A stretch of DNA of 64,000 nt from the NCBI GenBank assembly GCA_963924555.1, contig OZ004593.1, positions 6,630,480 to 6,694,479 on the forward strand, given 5' to 3'. How positions within the stretch are numbered: the stretch's first letter is position 1; each line of letters opens with the position of its first letter. Shown here one piece after another: positions 21,160 through 31,716 of this stretch. Below the pieces are notes generated by a model. It saw only the letters and a list, made by a program, of their open reading frames with translations, searched no databases and was not told where the DNA came from. Position numbers and translations under genes: made by a program. This DNA comes from Crambe crambe (lineage: Eukaryota > Porifera > Demospongiae > Poecilosclerida > Crambeidae).

Positions 21160-24100
21160 TTAAATTTTGGATAAATACATTGCGGTGTTGCTGTAACTTT
21201 TACTAACCATCCTTTGCTTCAGCACTTTGCAAATGGCTTCAGCAGTGTGAGTGTCCCCTCCCTCACAGCACGCTTTCAGCAAGTTCCCATATGTGCAATG
21301 GAGGCCCTTCTTCTCTTTCCACTTCCTCAAGACCGCTCTCCTGTAAAAAAACTAACATGCTAACAAACTGAGCATTGGAGATTGCTAGTTCAAGTGGGAC
21401 AAGGTTGTTCCTTCATGCAATTTTAGGGTTATTATTATCATGATAATCCCTCCTCCCCTCCCTCCCCCTCCCCCCTCCCCCGTGCCCTGTGTATTGTATT
21501 GTAATTGTAGTGAAATCTTCGAACAAGGGGACTCCGAAAAGCAGCCAAACTCTCTACAACAGTTAAACTGGATGGAACAAAATGACATTTCCTATAATAT
21601 TATATAACCTCCGAGAAGGTCAAAAACCCTGTCCCAAATGTTGGCTGCTGTTCGGTGGTTTCACTGCACAGTGAGCATGGCTACTGACTGTAGGAGAACA
21701 GGGTTTTCGAGTTTGAACTGCCTCTTGAGGGTCGATGTTTCGTAGTATTTCAGTTCCAACTGAGTCGAGAGCTTCACTTCCCAGTCCAGCATGTGATCTG
21801 CTATGGTATTCAGGTCCTTGTCCACTCCCTCATTATCCCAGTCCAATTGCTTCTCCAGGAATGGGCGGACAGAGTCAGGCAAGGTTGATATGTAGTCATC
21901 AGCAGCTGGAAAAAATTAACTATTAGATTAGTTTGCCCCAGGCTACGTATGACTTACATATAGGGGTATCGATATCATCCTTACATACAAAGAATTGTTC
22001 ATCCCGTTCAGCGACTTCAAGCATCTCTTCAATACAGCTCATGAGTTCAGCAACATTACTCACAAGCATGTCCACAGCCACCAGCCAATCTCCCTCATCT
22101 ACATATGATCACATAGATGAAACTAGCTAGTTAGCTACACATGCTGGCTTCCTGTACCTTCACAGTGTTTCAGTTTGGCCATGGTCCCTATTTTCAGCTG
22201 CTGAGAAGTAGTGATAACTTTGAAAATCTCCCTTTCTATGCTCTTCACACAACATTGCGGTTAATGAGTAATAGAATAATGGACTACAGTGAAACATCCG
22301 AACATGAGGACTCCAAAAAGCAGCCAAACTCTCTAGAACAACAGTTTAACTGAATGGAACAAAATGACCTAAATTATTATAACCTCCAAGAAGGGTACAA
22401 AGGTCAAAAAACCTGTCCTGAACTTGGCTGTTGTTTGGAGGCTTCACTGTATTTAATTATGCATACCTTTGTATTTTCAGTGGATCTGACTATTATGTCA
22501 ATTTGAATCTGTATCTGTTCCACTGTCTCCACGAGTGATTCCATAGAACTTGGGTCACTGAAAATGTAATACATTATTATGCCAACTAAATTAGGTATAG
22601 CTAATGTGACTATATGCAGTGAATAATGGACACACTTGGGGCCCAGCTTTTTGTCCTATGTAGAAAGGTTATCCTATTTTAGAGGTTTTTTTTTTTGTTT
22701 TTTTTGTTTTTTTTTGTTTTTTTTGTTGTTTTTTTAGTGTAAGAGGTTTTTTCTCTTTCAGAGTATCCTTTTCCTTTATCACTCAGAGATTCCAGTAGCT
22801 ATAGGTTTCATATGTGTCCATGTAGATAGCTAATCATGATAGGGACCTCCCCATGCATGATAACTATTAGAGACCATGATTATGAGCTTCTAACTATTAC
22901 GTACTGAACAAGCACCTCCACCTTCTTCATGCGATCGATTATCATTCTTATACAGATCAATAGATCACTACTCTCTGTCAAGGTTCTTGTAGTATCCGAT
23001 ACCTTCCTCTCCAATGAAGCCTTGGCTTTCTGTAATATCATCAAGAGATAGCAATAAAGTGGGTTAATCTTATTTCTATCACCTGAAGAAGCTCAGTATT
23101 AACTTTTAGGCGAGGGATTGGTGATAATGGTGAAGCTATAGCAAAATTATTATTATTATAGACCAAGTCAGTTTGAGCAATAGCTAGCAGTGTTCTAGCC
23201 AGGATGAATGCAAAGAGCGGGAGGCAATAAGAAGGTTTAATTAGTATAATGATTCTAATTCAAGGTTGGGGATGGGGAGCACCACTCTTTGGCTAGAACA
23301 CTGCGAGTGGCCAATTATACTTGGAGTGGTTATTGGAATTGGTATCTCAAACTTGCACTCTTCGTCCAGCCCCTTGATTCTCAGTGTCATAAACTCTGCC
23401 TCCTCAGCTCCACTCCCTGTGCAGGTGATGAAGATCCTGGGAGGGTAGTCTGGTATCTCATCAGCTTTCATGGACATTTCCTCTGGTAAGTCAATCTCTG
23501 CCTTTGAAATCTAGCTAGAATCATTCAGTACAGATGCTAATGCTGTAATTCATGTACTAAAGATATAATTCAGGTGGTTTGTAAGTTGTAAATAATTTTC
23601 ACACAGGAACAGTGTACGAAAATATTAAAAGCAAATTAAGTAGCTAAATCCAATATCATGCGGAGGTTGCACTATATTGTTGTTCACATTAATTTTATCC
23701 CCACAAAAATATTCTTCTATGTCAGTTGCTCACTTTTGATTTATCCATTATGCACTTGACTCTCTCCTCTTTGACAAGAGTGACGATATCAGAAGTGATT
23801 TTCAATGCACTGTAAGTGGAGAAGCTGTCAGCCTTACACGTCATTCCAGTGTAATGACTTGTAATGTATTCATCACAAAACTAGAACAATTAAATAAATA
23901 AATCAAGAAAGAGATAAATTCCATGAAGTAAAGCAAGCTACATTGCATAGGTACCTGAGTATAGCACGTTTGAAAAGGGCACATGCAGAACACAGCAGTG
24001 ACCTTAGTAGTTTCTAATGACTTATAAAGTCGTGCTGAGTACAATTTTTTAATTTCGTTTGCTATAAATATGCAAGAAAAAAGTCATCAGTATTATGTAT

Positions 24101-25145
24101 TATTCAGTATGGCTAACACGACGAAATTGATACCTTTCTTTCCAATTCTCAACCAACAGAACTGTTTAAGCGCTATCTCCCCCACTTGATATCCAGCATC
24201 ATCAACTCTATATTTCACCTCGATTCCTTCAACCTCCTTGAAGACATAGACTGGATTGGACCCCCTGTATTCAGGATCTGAGTTAGCCCTCAAGAACACC
24301 ATGTCTTTGCAATCATTGTCACTCTCCAGACTGGCATAGTGTTGCATCCTCACTATGATAGCTTTCCTCAGTTCAGTTTCCTTGCTAATTTCAATGAGAT
24401 AAGCTGGACTAGCTGGTTCTGTATCTTCAGGCATCTCAAAGGATCCAGAGAAACTGGGCTGAATCACCATGTCCAGCGATTCATCTGGTGAAACAGAATC
24501 TTCGGGAATGAGTACAGATATTCCCATATCCTCTCTGTAGTCAAGTTCCTGTCTCTCACACGAGATCTTTTTAGAAATGATTTTTTGATTTTTGACCACC
24601 ACAACACCAGGATACTTCTCATCTTCACAGAGAACTACAGTACTATATAAAAATGTGGTTAATCTAATGTTATTTGCATTCACTGATCCCTTGAACATTA
24701 TCTTACTCTTTTTTCAGTTGTGTTTCTTCCTTTCTGATCTGCAGTTGTAGAGGTTTAAACTGCTTCTTCTTCAACCAACTTGATTGACTTGATTCTTTTT
24801 GCTCAATTTTTTTGATCAAGATTAATTTTGCCTTTTGTTTTATATGCTGCATCCTTAGCTTCTCATCCTGATCCTCCTGGAACCTCATCTGCAATTCCTG
24901 TTCTTGATACTGCTGCATTTCATCCATTTTGATCTGCATGGTTTAGAGTTACAGTGGAACCTCCTATAAAGGACCCTCCCAATTCTTATAAAAAGAAAGA
25001 AGTGGGTCTGGCTGCGCAAGACTACTAGAGGCATACAGGAGATAAATTTCTGTTTATTAAATAGTGCAAATTAAATGATTACCTGCAGAGACTTAAAATG
25101 TTCTTTAAGTTCCAGGAGGTGTTTCTCGCGTAGTTCCTCCGGACT
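21160..25145 (-). CDS. ZU5-death protein, kinase-less partial duplicate of the TAO fusion gene
   Basis: Exons match those of 12090-19852 from the late coiled coil onward: 25145-25083 (partial, LREKHLLELKEHFKSLQ), 24933-24707, 24642-24134 (ZU5), 24061-23955, 23880-23734, about 23512-23327, about 23137-23084, 23029-22905, 22557-22467, 22242-22158, 22098-21958, 21905-21689 and 21340-21160 (death domain). All phases are kept and no internal stop was found. Two exons of the parent are gone: the one matching 15029-15097 is missing, with the frame restored by a new phase-2 junction (KKD-TVVLCEDE), and two coiled-coil exons are merged. Homology stops at 25145, just 115 bp from the SDR ATG at 25261. 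No in-frame ATG exists in the 25083-25145 exon, so translation may begin at the internal ATG near 24927 (MDEMQQYQEQ). Either a functional short death adaptor or a young 5'-truncated copy. Confidence 0.72.
21500..21672. mobile_element. MITE-like element with TAGTGAAA..TTTCACT ends
   Basis: Starts TAGTGAAATCTTCGAACAAG and ends GGTGGTTTCACTG, giving imperfect terminal inverted repeats. About 170 bp, in an intron of the duplicated death-domain gene. The interior (GGACTCC, AAAAGCAGCCAAACTCTCTA) matches the element at 22281-22453. No protein is encoded. Confidence 0.65.
22281..22453. mobile_element. MITE-like element with TACAGTGAAAC..CTTCACTGTA ends
   Basis: Terminal inverted repeats TACAGTGAAACATCC and GGAGGCTTCACTGTA, about 173 bp, internally similar to 21500-21672. 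Solo ends of the same type (ACAGTGGAACCTCC) occur at 24951 and near 4725 and 13835, pointing to a dispersed non-autonomous family. Confidence 0.7.
22688..22738. repeat. Poly-T with scattered G
   Basis: About 50 bp of T runs interrupted by single G in an intron of the duplicated ZU5-death gene; on the sense strand it is poly-A. No function is visible. Confidence 0.8.
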
Positions 25146-25219
25146 TAAAAGAGCATGGAATTGTTATGTACGTGCAAACGAGGCACGCCCCCAAGAATCT
25201 ACTCCCACGGGCTGGCTAA

Positions 25220-25230
25220 TGCGCATGCGC
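25220..25230. promoter_or_regulatory. NRF1-like palindrome TGCGCATGCGC
   Basis: About 31 bp upstream of the first intact SDR ATG and 75 bp from the truncated end of the ZU5-death copy. The flanks (GGCTAATGCGCATGCGCGGCC) match those at 19890-19910, which shows the promoter was duplicated with the genes. Confidence 0.55.
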
Positions 25231-25260
25231 GGCCTAGCTAGCTAGTGCAAACCGATCATC

Positions 25261-26935
25261 ATGGGGAATAAACTGTCCTACCCTGATGCAGATCTCTCTG
25301 GGAAGGTGGTAGTGGTGACTGGAGGGAACACTGGCATTGGGTACGAGACAGCCAAAGGTCTGGTCAAGTTGGGAGCTCACACCATCATAGCCTGCAGGTC
25401 CAAGGAAAGAGCTGAAGCAGTAAGACAATTAAATCTACACTGTAGGTACCATCAGCTGATCTATTAATAGGCTATTGAGCGTATCAAGAAAGAACTGGAA
25501 TCCATAACTGAAGCAACTGATGGAGCTTCAGTGGCAGGGAAGGAGATAAAGTTGGAGTATCTACCTCTGGATCTCTCCTCCTTCCAATCCACCAAGGATT
25601 TCGTGCGTGCCTTCAAGGAGAAGAATCTCCCTCTCCACGTCCTCATCAATAATGCTGCAGTGTATTCAGTACCTTATAGTGCGTGTATATTGAATAGTTA
25701 GTCACTGACTTGCATTAGCTAAGCATTGATTGTGGTTATAGGAAAAACAATAGATGGATATGAATCTCAGTTTCAGGTAAGTTCATTGTATAGCAGAGTA
25801 CCTTATTGCTACAAAAATTTCCCTTTTAGATCAACCACCTTGGTCCCATGTTGCTGACCCTTGAACTCCTCCCAATGGTCTTGGAAACAGCTGCCTCATC
25901 AGGTGATGGACGCATCATATTAGTCTCTTCTGTGGGACACTACGAGGCCCCGTCCTTTGACCTTGCTAGGCTCAACCCTTCAGAGAACGAGTACTCAAGG
26001 TTGGATGCTTACCACAACTCCAAGCTCTATAATGTAAGTATTAGCAATCTGTTTATCATCGAGTAGCAAATACTAAAAGTCTATTTGCATTCACCTTGCC
26101 CACTATAATTGCTATAACATTCTCGATTCTTAACCAAATTTCAAATTTCAAGCACCAGCAGAGAGAGTGGATAATCAGCTCTCTGTTGATGCATTAAACT
26201 AAAAATTTGGTTACGAATTGAGAAAGTTATAGCAGTTATAGTGAATGATCAAGGGACAAGGTGAATGCAAAATGATTTATGTTCTATTGTGGCTGGAGAA
26301 TCTATTTTATGAACTGCACAACTTGTGCTTATAGGTTATGACAAGTTTTGCCTTGCAGCGAAGACTGCAAGAGAAGAACATTACGGTTTCTTCCCTCCAT
26401 CCTGGGATGGTGAGGAAGACAAGTTAAAGTTTGTTCCTGCACTTAAACCTGTAAAACTGTCACACTTTACAGGTAGACACTGAGATCTCTCGTGGAGTGC
26501 AAGATGTAAAAGTGGCATCGTTTTTATTAAAGGCCTATTTGAAAGGTAACCTTGGTCAGCAAATTTAATTCTGTTTTGCTTTCGATGTTATATTCTATTT
26601 TTTGGAAATTCTAATCATTGCAGTTGTTGGTCGTAAACCTCTTGAAGGAGCAGCCACCACTCTCAACTGTGCTGTGAACCCTGACCTCAACTCCCAACAG
26701 CATTTTTACTACGACAGCTGTCAACCTAAGGAACCAAGTGCTGATTCAAGGTGAGAGTTGTGGGGGATTAACAGTATCCATGCTAACCACTCAACGTTGT
26801 AGGAATGAAACATTTCAAGAGCAGCTGTGGACAAAGAGTTTTGAATTTCTGAACGACCACCTCTCAACAAAGATAGTGGGAAAATATGGGCCAAACAAAA
26901 AGCTTGAAGAACAGCTCTCCAATACGAAGCTCTAG
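25261..26935 (+). CDS. Short-chain dehydrogenase/reductase 1 (RDH/WWOX-like)
   Basis: NAD(P)(H)-dependent oxidoreductase of the SDR superfamily, nearest by eye to retinol dehydrogenase and WWOX-type SDRs; the substrate is unknown. Exons 25261-25419, 25471-25678, 25742-25776, 25830-26033, 26335-26409, 26473-26545, 26624-26750, 26803-26935; 337 residues. Cofactor motif [23 protein letters not shown], catalytic YHNSK, and SSLHPGMV after the active site are present. The start MGNKLSYP fits the N-myristoylation consensus MGxxxS, so the enzyme may be membrane-anchored. It ends soon after the conserved [12 protein letters not shown] block, without the long acidic tail of its neighbours, so it probably reflects the ancestral length. 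First intact member of a five-gene tandem array, head to head with the ZU5-death copy. Confidence 0.9.
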
Positions 26936-27098
26936 AAGCCAGGCAATACATAAAGCAAGATTGAATTTTTTTCTTTATAATTTGACAACTCGTGATATAA
27001 AGGTGATGATGAAACAAAAACAAAAATAAACCAAACAAAACTACAGCAGCAATAAACCAAAACAAAACAGTACAAGAGAAGATTGAATAATTTCATCT

Positions 27099-27107
27099 GC
27101 GCATGCG
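27099..27107. promoter_or_regulatory. NRF1-like palindrome GCGCATGCG
   Basis: About 49 bp upstream of the SDR 2 ATG, in the 220-bp gap between SDR 1 and SDR 2. That gap also holds AATAAA at about 27024, a possible poly(A) signal of SDR 1. Confidence 0.5.
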
Positions 27108-27155
27108 TAAACGAGCAATGGCCCCACCCATATTAAACCGTAGCTAAACACTAAA

Positions 27156-28071
27156 ATGGGGAATAAGCTGTCCTACCCTGGCGATGTGAGGCTTTCTGGA
27201 AAGGTGGTAGTGGTGACTGGAGGGAACACTGGCATTGGATACGAGACAGCCAAAGGTCTGGTCCAGTTGGGAGCCCACACCTTCATAGCCTGCAGGTCCA
27301 AGGAAAGAGCTGAAGCAGTGAGTTATTTACATGGTTTATGATCCATGGTTAGTATGGGTAGTACCACGGTATAAGGGAGGGGTAACATGCTTATTTATCA
27401 AGAGATATTTAATCAAGAGGTTAGGTCACTATCCTGTAATACAAGGACATTATTTTTTGTTAAAGTTCCATATATCCATGGCAACCACTACTCCAGGCTA
27501 TTGAGCGTATGAAGAATGAACTGGGACCTAAGACTGAAACAGCTGGTGAAGTTTCAGCAGAGAAGGAGATAAAGTTGGAATATCTTCCTCTGGATCTCTC
27601 CTCTTTCCAATCCACCAAAGACTTTGTGCGTGCCTTCAAGGAAAAGAATCTTCCTCTCCACATCCTCATCAATAACGCAGCTCTGGGTGCTTCTCCTTAC
27701 AGTAAGTGACTTCAGTGTTCATCTAAACAGCACACTGACACTTCATATTCATCATAGGCAAGACTTCAGATGGTTTTGAGTCCCTGTTCCAGGTATGGTC
27801 ATGTGGTCAAAATATATAGTAGACATTAGCACGTATACAGGTCAACCACCTCAGTCACATGTTGCTGACCCTTGAACTCCTCCCAATCATCTTGGAGACA
27901 GCTGCCTCATCAGGCGATGGACGTATCATATTCGTCTCCTCCTCAGTGCACACTATAGCCCAGCCATTTGACCCTAACAAGTTGAACCCCTCTGAAGAAG
28001 AATACAGGAGAATGTACGCCTATTGCAATACAAAACTTCACAATGTAAGCAGCTATTTCATTTATTTATTT

Positions 28072-28123
<52 letters not shown>

Positions 28124-29084
28124 TTTTATTTATCTCACAGGTAATGACAGGTTTTGCCTTGCAAAGGAGACTACAAGAGAAGTATATCACAGTTTCTTCT
28201 CTTCATCCTGGCTATGTAAGGAGGTTTAATAGCTAATTAAGCCTTACAGTTTTGCCTGTCACATATGTACAGGTTGAAACTGAGCTCAAACGTTCAGTTC
28301 AAGACTTGAAAGTATTTTATTTTCTGCAAAGCTTTACATCAAAAGGTAATACCAGGTACTTTATGAATGTCTACATAATTATTAATATAATTATTATCTT
28401 TTTCAGTTTTTGGGCGAACACCAGTTGAAGGAGCAGCCACCACTCTCAACTGTGCTGTGAACCCTGAACTCAACTCCCAGCACCATTTCTACTATGACAG
28501 CTGTCGACCTAAGGAACCAAGTATTGCATCCAGGTGAAATATAATGGGAATCTAATTTGGTATCTTTTAAAGGACTGAATGTAATTTATAGGAATGAAGG
28601 ATTTCAGGAGCAGCTGTGGGCAAAAAGTTTTGAATTTCTGAAGGATCATCTCTCACCAGAGACTGTGGAGAAGTATGGCCCTAGCAAACAAGAGGAACCT
28701 CCTCCCAGTACTGACCAAGTGGAAAGCCAACCAGAAGACCAGCCCCCACTTCTCAATACGGAAAGCAAACCAGAGGACCAGCGCTCACCTCCCAGTACTG
28801 AGCAGCAAGCAGAGGACAAGCCAGAGGACCAGCTTCCTGCAGAGAGCCAACTAGAGGACCATACTACTGACCAGCACCAACCAGAGGACCATACTACTGA
28901 CCAGCAAGAAGACAGCAAACCAGAGGACCAGCCCCCTACTGCCGACCAGCAACCATCTCCCGATCCCAGAACTGAGAAGCAAGCAGAGGGCAAGCCAGAG
29001 AACCAGCCCCTAAATGAATCTAGATCTGCTAGCCAGCAAGAAGACAGTAAGCCAGAGGAATTACCCTCTAGTACAGACCAATAA
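27156..29084 (+). CDS. Short-chain dehydrogenase/reductase 2 with acidic repeat tail
   Basis: Same eight-exon structure as SDR 1: 27156-27317, 27497-27701, 27758-27792, 27841-28044, 28141-28215, 28273-28345, 28407-28533, 28592-29084; 457 residues. [13 protein letters not shown], catalytic Y-C-N-T-K and SSLHPGY are kept. N-terminus MGNKLSYP fits the myristoylation consensus. The last exon extends about 140 residues past the catalytic fold as a P/E/D/Q/S-rich low-complexity tail with QPEDQP and [10 protein letters not shown] units. This is probably disordered and highly acidic. The acceptor of exon 5 follows a (TTTA)n tract. The stop codon TAA (29082-29084) lies inside an AATAAA hexamer, so the 3' UTR may be minimal. 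Confidence 0.9.
28053..28135. repeat. (TTTA)n microsatellite
   Basis: About twenty TTTA tetranucleotides in intron 4 of SDR 2, ending just upstream of the TCTCACAG acceptor. Confidence 0.9.
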
Positions 29085-29085
29085 A
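29080..29085 (+). terminator. Poly(A) signal AATAAA overlapping the SDR 2 stop codon
   Basis: The TAA stop is contained in AATAAA. Only 152 bp separate this stop from the next ATG, consistent with very short 3' UTRs. Its use is inferred. Confidence 0.45.
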
Positions 29086-29134
29086 AATCAGGGGGATAGC
29101 CCCTCTATTTTATTTATTTATTTTTTAATATAAG

Positions 29135-29144
29135 TGCGCATGCG
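29135..29144. promoter_or_regulatory. NRF1-like palindrome TGCGCATGCG
   Basis: Lies between SDR 2 and SDR 3, about 93 bp upstream of the SDR 3 ATG. Confidence 0.5.
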
Positions 29145-29236
29145 TAAAATGTCTGTCCCGCCCCCTTAGCTAGCTAGAGACCTAGACTAGACCTAGACGT
29201 ACTGGATGTTAATAGTCTCGAAACTAGCTTGATATC

Positions 29237-31579
29237 ATGGGGAATAAACTGTCCTACCCTGATGAGGATCTCTCTGGGAAGGTGGTAGTGGTGACTGGAG
29301 GAAACACTGGCATTGGGTACGAGACAGCCAAAGGTCTGGTCAAGTTGGGAGCTCACACCTTCATAGCCTGCAGGTCGAAGGAAAGAGCTGAAGCAGTGAG
29401 TGGTCTAGCCTCGAACCCAAGCTCTAAATTTGCGGGCCTGGGTTCATGGTCTTGTACCTTAGTCTAGTTATGCTTTGTGTGCTTGGAGCTGGCTGTGCCA
29501 GACTAGCTAGCTGATTGTGGGGCCAGTGGTCCAAGACAAAAATTAATGACTTACTATAAATCAATTGTAAGATGATGAAATTGACTGTACCTATTGCATC
29601 AGAGGTTTTAGAATGTTATGACTAACAGTCTGAGGATCAATTAAAGTGAAGCAAGGAACATTGGAGCCTGCTCAAGTACAGAAGAGTATATCCACTACTT
29701 TTTCATTTGCAGGCTATTGAGTGTATAAAGAGTGAACTGGATGCCCAGAGCAAAGCTGATGAAGCCAAGGCTAAGAATAAGAAATCTGAAGCAGTCGAAG
29801 CTGGAGCTGAAACTGGGACAACTGATGCAGCTTCAGCAGAGAAGGAGATAAAGTTGGAGTACCTACCTCTGGATCTCTCCTCCTTCCAATCCACCAAGGA
29901 TTTCGTGCATGCCTTCAAGGAGAAGAATCTCCCTCTCCATATCCTCATCAATAACGCAGCATTGTGTGCTGTACCCTATCGTGAGTCCTGGAAGTGTTTA
30001 CACCACTTGAGGTCAATTCTGTTTGTATAGGGAAGACTGATGATGGTTACGAGTCCCAGTTCCAGGTATGGTCATGTGGTATAGCTCATGGTCAAGTTAG
30101 CCAGACTGTATCTAATAAATTGATTGCATTAGGTCAACCACCTCAGTCACATGTTGCTGACCCTTGAACTCCTCCCGATCGTCTTGGAGACAGCTGCCTC
30201 ATCAGGTGATGGGCGCATCATATTTGTCTCCTCCTACGGACACTACCTAGCCCCGTCCTTTAATCCTGAGAAGTTGAGTGCCTCTGAAGAGGAATACAAA
30301 AGACTTGCCGCTTATAACAGTACCAAGCTCTACAATGTATGTTATCATTATTATTGGCTGTAGTGTTGAAGCAGCAATATCCTCACTCACTCTCTAGGTC
30401 ATGACAAGCTTTGAGTTGCAGCGAAGACTGCAGAAGAAGAACATCACAGTGTCTTCCCTCCATCCTGGTTATGTAAGTGTTGATTATGTAGAACCTTGAT
30501 ACTACAATGAAAGTTGTTGTGACTACATCTGACCATACACACCACTTCCTTGTATCAAATTTTATTACTGTGTAGCATTATTGTAAATCTCACACATGGC
30601 AGGTTCAAACTGAGCTAAGTCGTGGAATTCAAGACATGAAAGTACTAGCTTTCATTCAAAATGTCTCATCAAAAGGTACAGCATACCAATAGAAGTGTTA
30701 GTCCTCCTTCCATTTCACATTCCAGCCATTGAGTAATAGTTACATTGCAACAACACACAGTAAGTGATTGTTGATGAATTTTAAAATGCAGTTGTTGGTC
30801 GTAAACCTCTTGAAGGAGCAGCCACCACTCTCAACTGTGCTGTGAACCCTGACCTCAATTCCCAACAGCATTTCTACTACGACAGCTGTCGACCTAAGGA
30901 ACCAAGTGCTGATTCAAGGTAAGAGGAGATGATGGGAATCTAATATGGCATCTTCTAAAGGACTGAATTAATTTATAGGAATAAAGCATTTCAGGAGCAG
31001 CTGTGGGCAAAAAGTTTTGAATTTCTGAAGGATCATCTCTCACCAGAGACTGTGGAGAAGTATGGCCCTAGAAAACGAGAGGACCAAGTGGAAAGCCAAC
31101 CAGAGGACCAGCCCCCACCTCCCAGTACAGAAAGCAAACCAGAGGACCAGCCCCCACTTTCCAGTACAGAAAGCAAACTAGAGGACCAGCCCCCACCTCC
31201 CAGTACTGAGGAGCAAGCAGAGGACAAGCCAGAGGACCAGCCCCTACCTCCCAGTACGGAAAGCAAACCAGAGGACCAGCCCCCACCTCCCAGTACAGAA
31301 AGCAAAGCAGAGGACCAGCCCCCACCTTCCAGTACAGAAAGCAAACCAGAGGACCAGCCCCCACCTCCCAGTAGTGAAGAGCAAGCAGAGGACAAGCCAG
31401 AAGACCAGCCCCCACCTCCCAGTACTGAGGAGCAAGCAGAGGACAAGCCAGAGGGCCAGCCCCCACCTCCCAGTACTGAGCAGCAAGCAGAGGGCAAGCC
31501 AGAGAACCAGCCCCTGGATGAATCTAGATCTTCTGACCAGCAAGAAGACAGTAAACCAGAAGCTAATACAGACCAGTAA
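29237..31579 (+). CDS. Short-chain dehydrogenase/reductase 3 with [11 protein letters not shown] repeat tail
   Basis: Exons 29237-29395, 29713-29980, 30031-30065, 30133-30336, 30398-30472, 30603-30675, 30792-30918, 30979-31579; 513 residues. [18 protein letters not shown] and HPGY are conserved; MGNKLSYP start. Exon 2 is longer than in SDR 1 and 2 and encodes an Ala/Lys/Glu-rich insertion ([17 protein letters not shown]) before the [13 protein letters not shown] strand; SDR 4 shares this insertion. The last exon carries a clear tandem repeat of a 13-17 residue unit ([13 protein letters not shown] with EQAEDK variants), about 160 residues long. The nucleotide repeat unit is about 39 bp, so the tail length is expected to vary between alleles. 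Stop TAA at 31577-31579 overlaps AGTAAA. Confidence 0.9.
29402..29459. repeat. Foldback element copy in SDR 3 intron 1
   Basis: TAGCCTCGAACCCAAGC followed by GCCTGGGTTCATGG, an imperfect inverted repeat related to 13024-13092 and 31886-31950. Confidence 0.5.
31082..31500 (+). repeat. Coding minisatellite in the SDR 3 tail
   Basis: Tandem units containing GAGGACCAGCCCCCACCTCC and CAGTACAGAAAGC, period about 39 bp with longer variants. It encodes the [11 protein letters not shown] repeats. Similar but shorter or diverged units occur in the last exons of SDR 2, 4 and 5. Confidence 0.85.
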
Positions 31580-31622
31580 AATTTTTAATAGCTATTAATT
31601 TTTTATTGATAGAGTCTTAAAA

Positions 31623-31632
31623 AGCGCATGCG
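31623..31632. promoter_or_regulatory. NRF1-like palindrome GCGCATGCGT
   Basis: About 85 bp upstream of the SDR 4 ATG in a 137-bp intergenic gap. Confidence 0.5.
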
Positions 31633-31716
31633 TAGCAAAATGCCTTTGCTAACGTGTATACAGTCGGCATAATCAAACCAGCCTATTAACCTGGCGAGAC
31701 AGACTACCTTGATATC

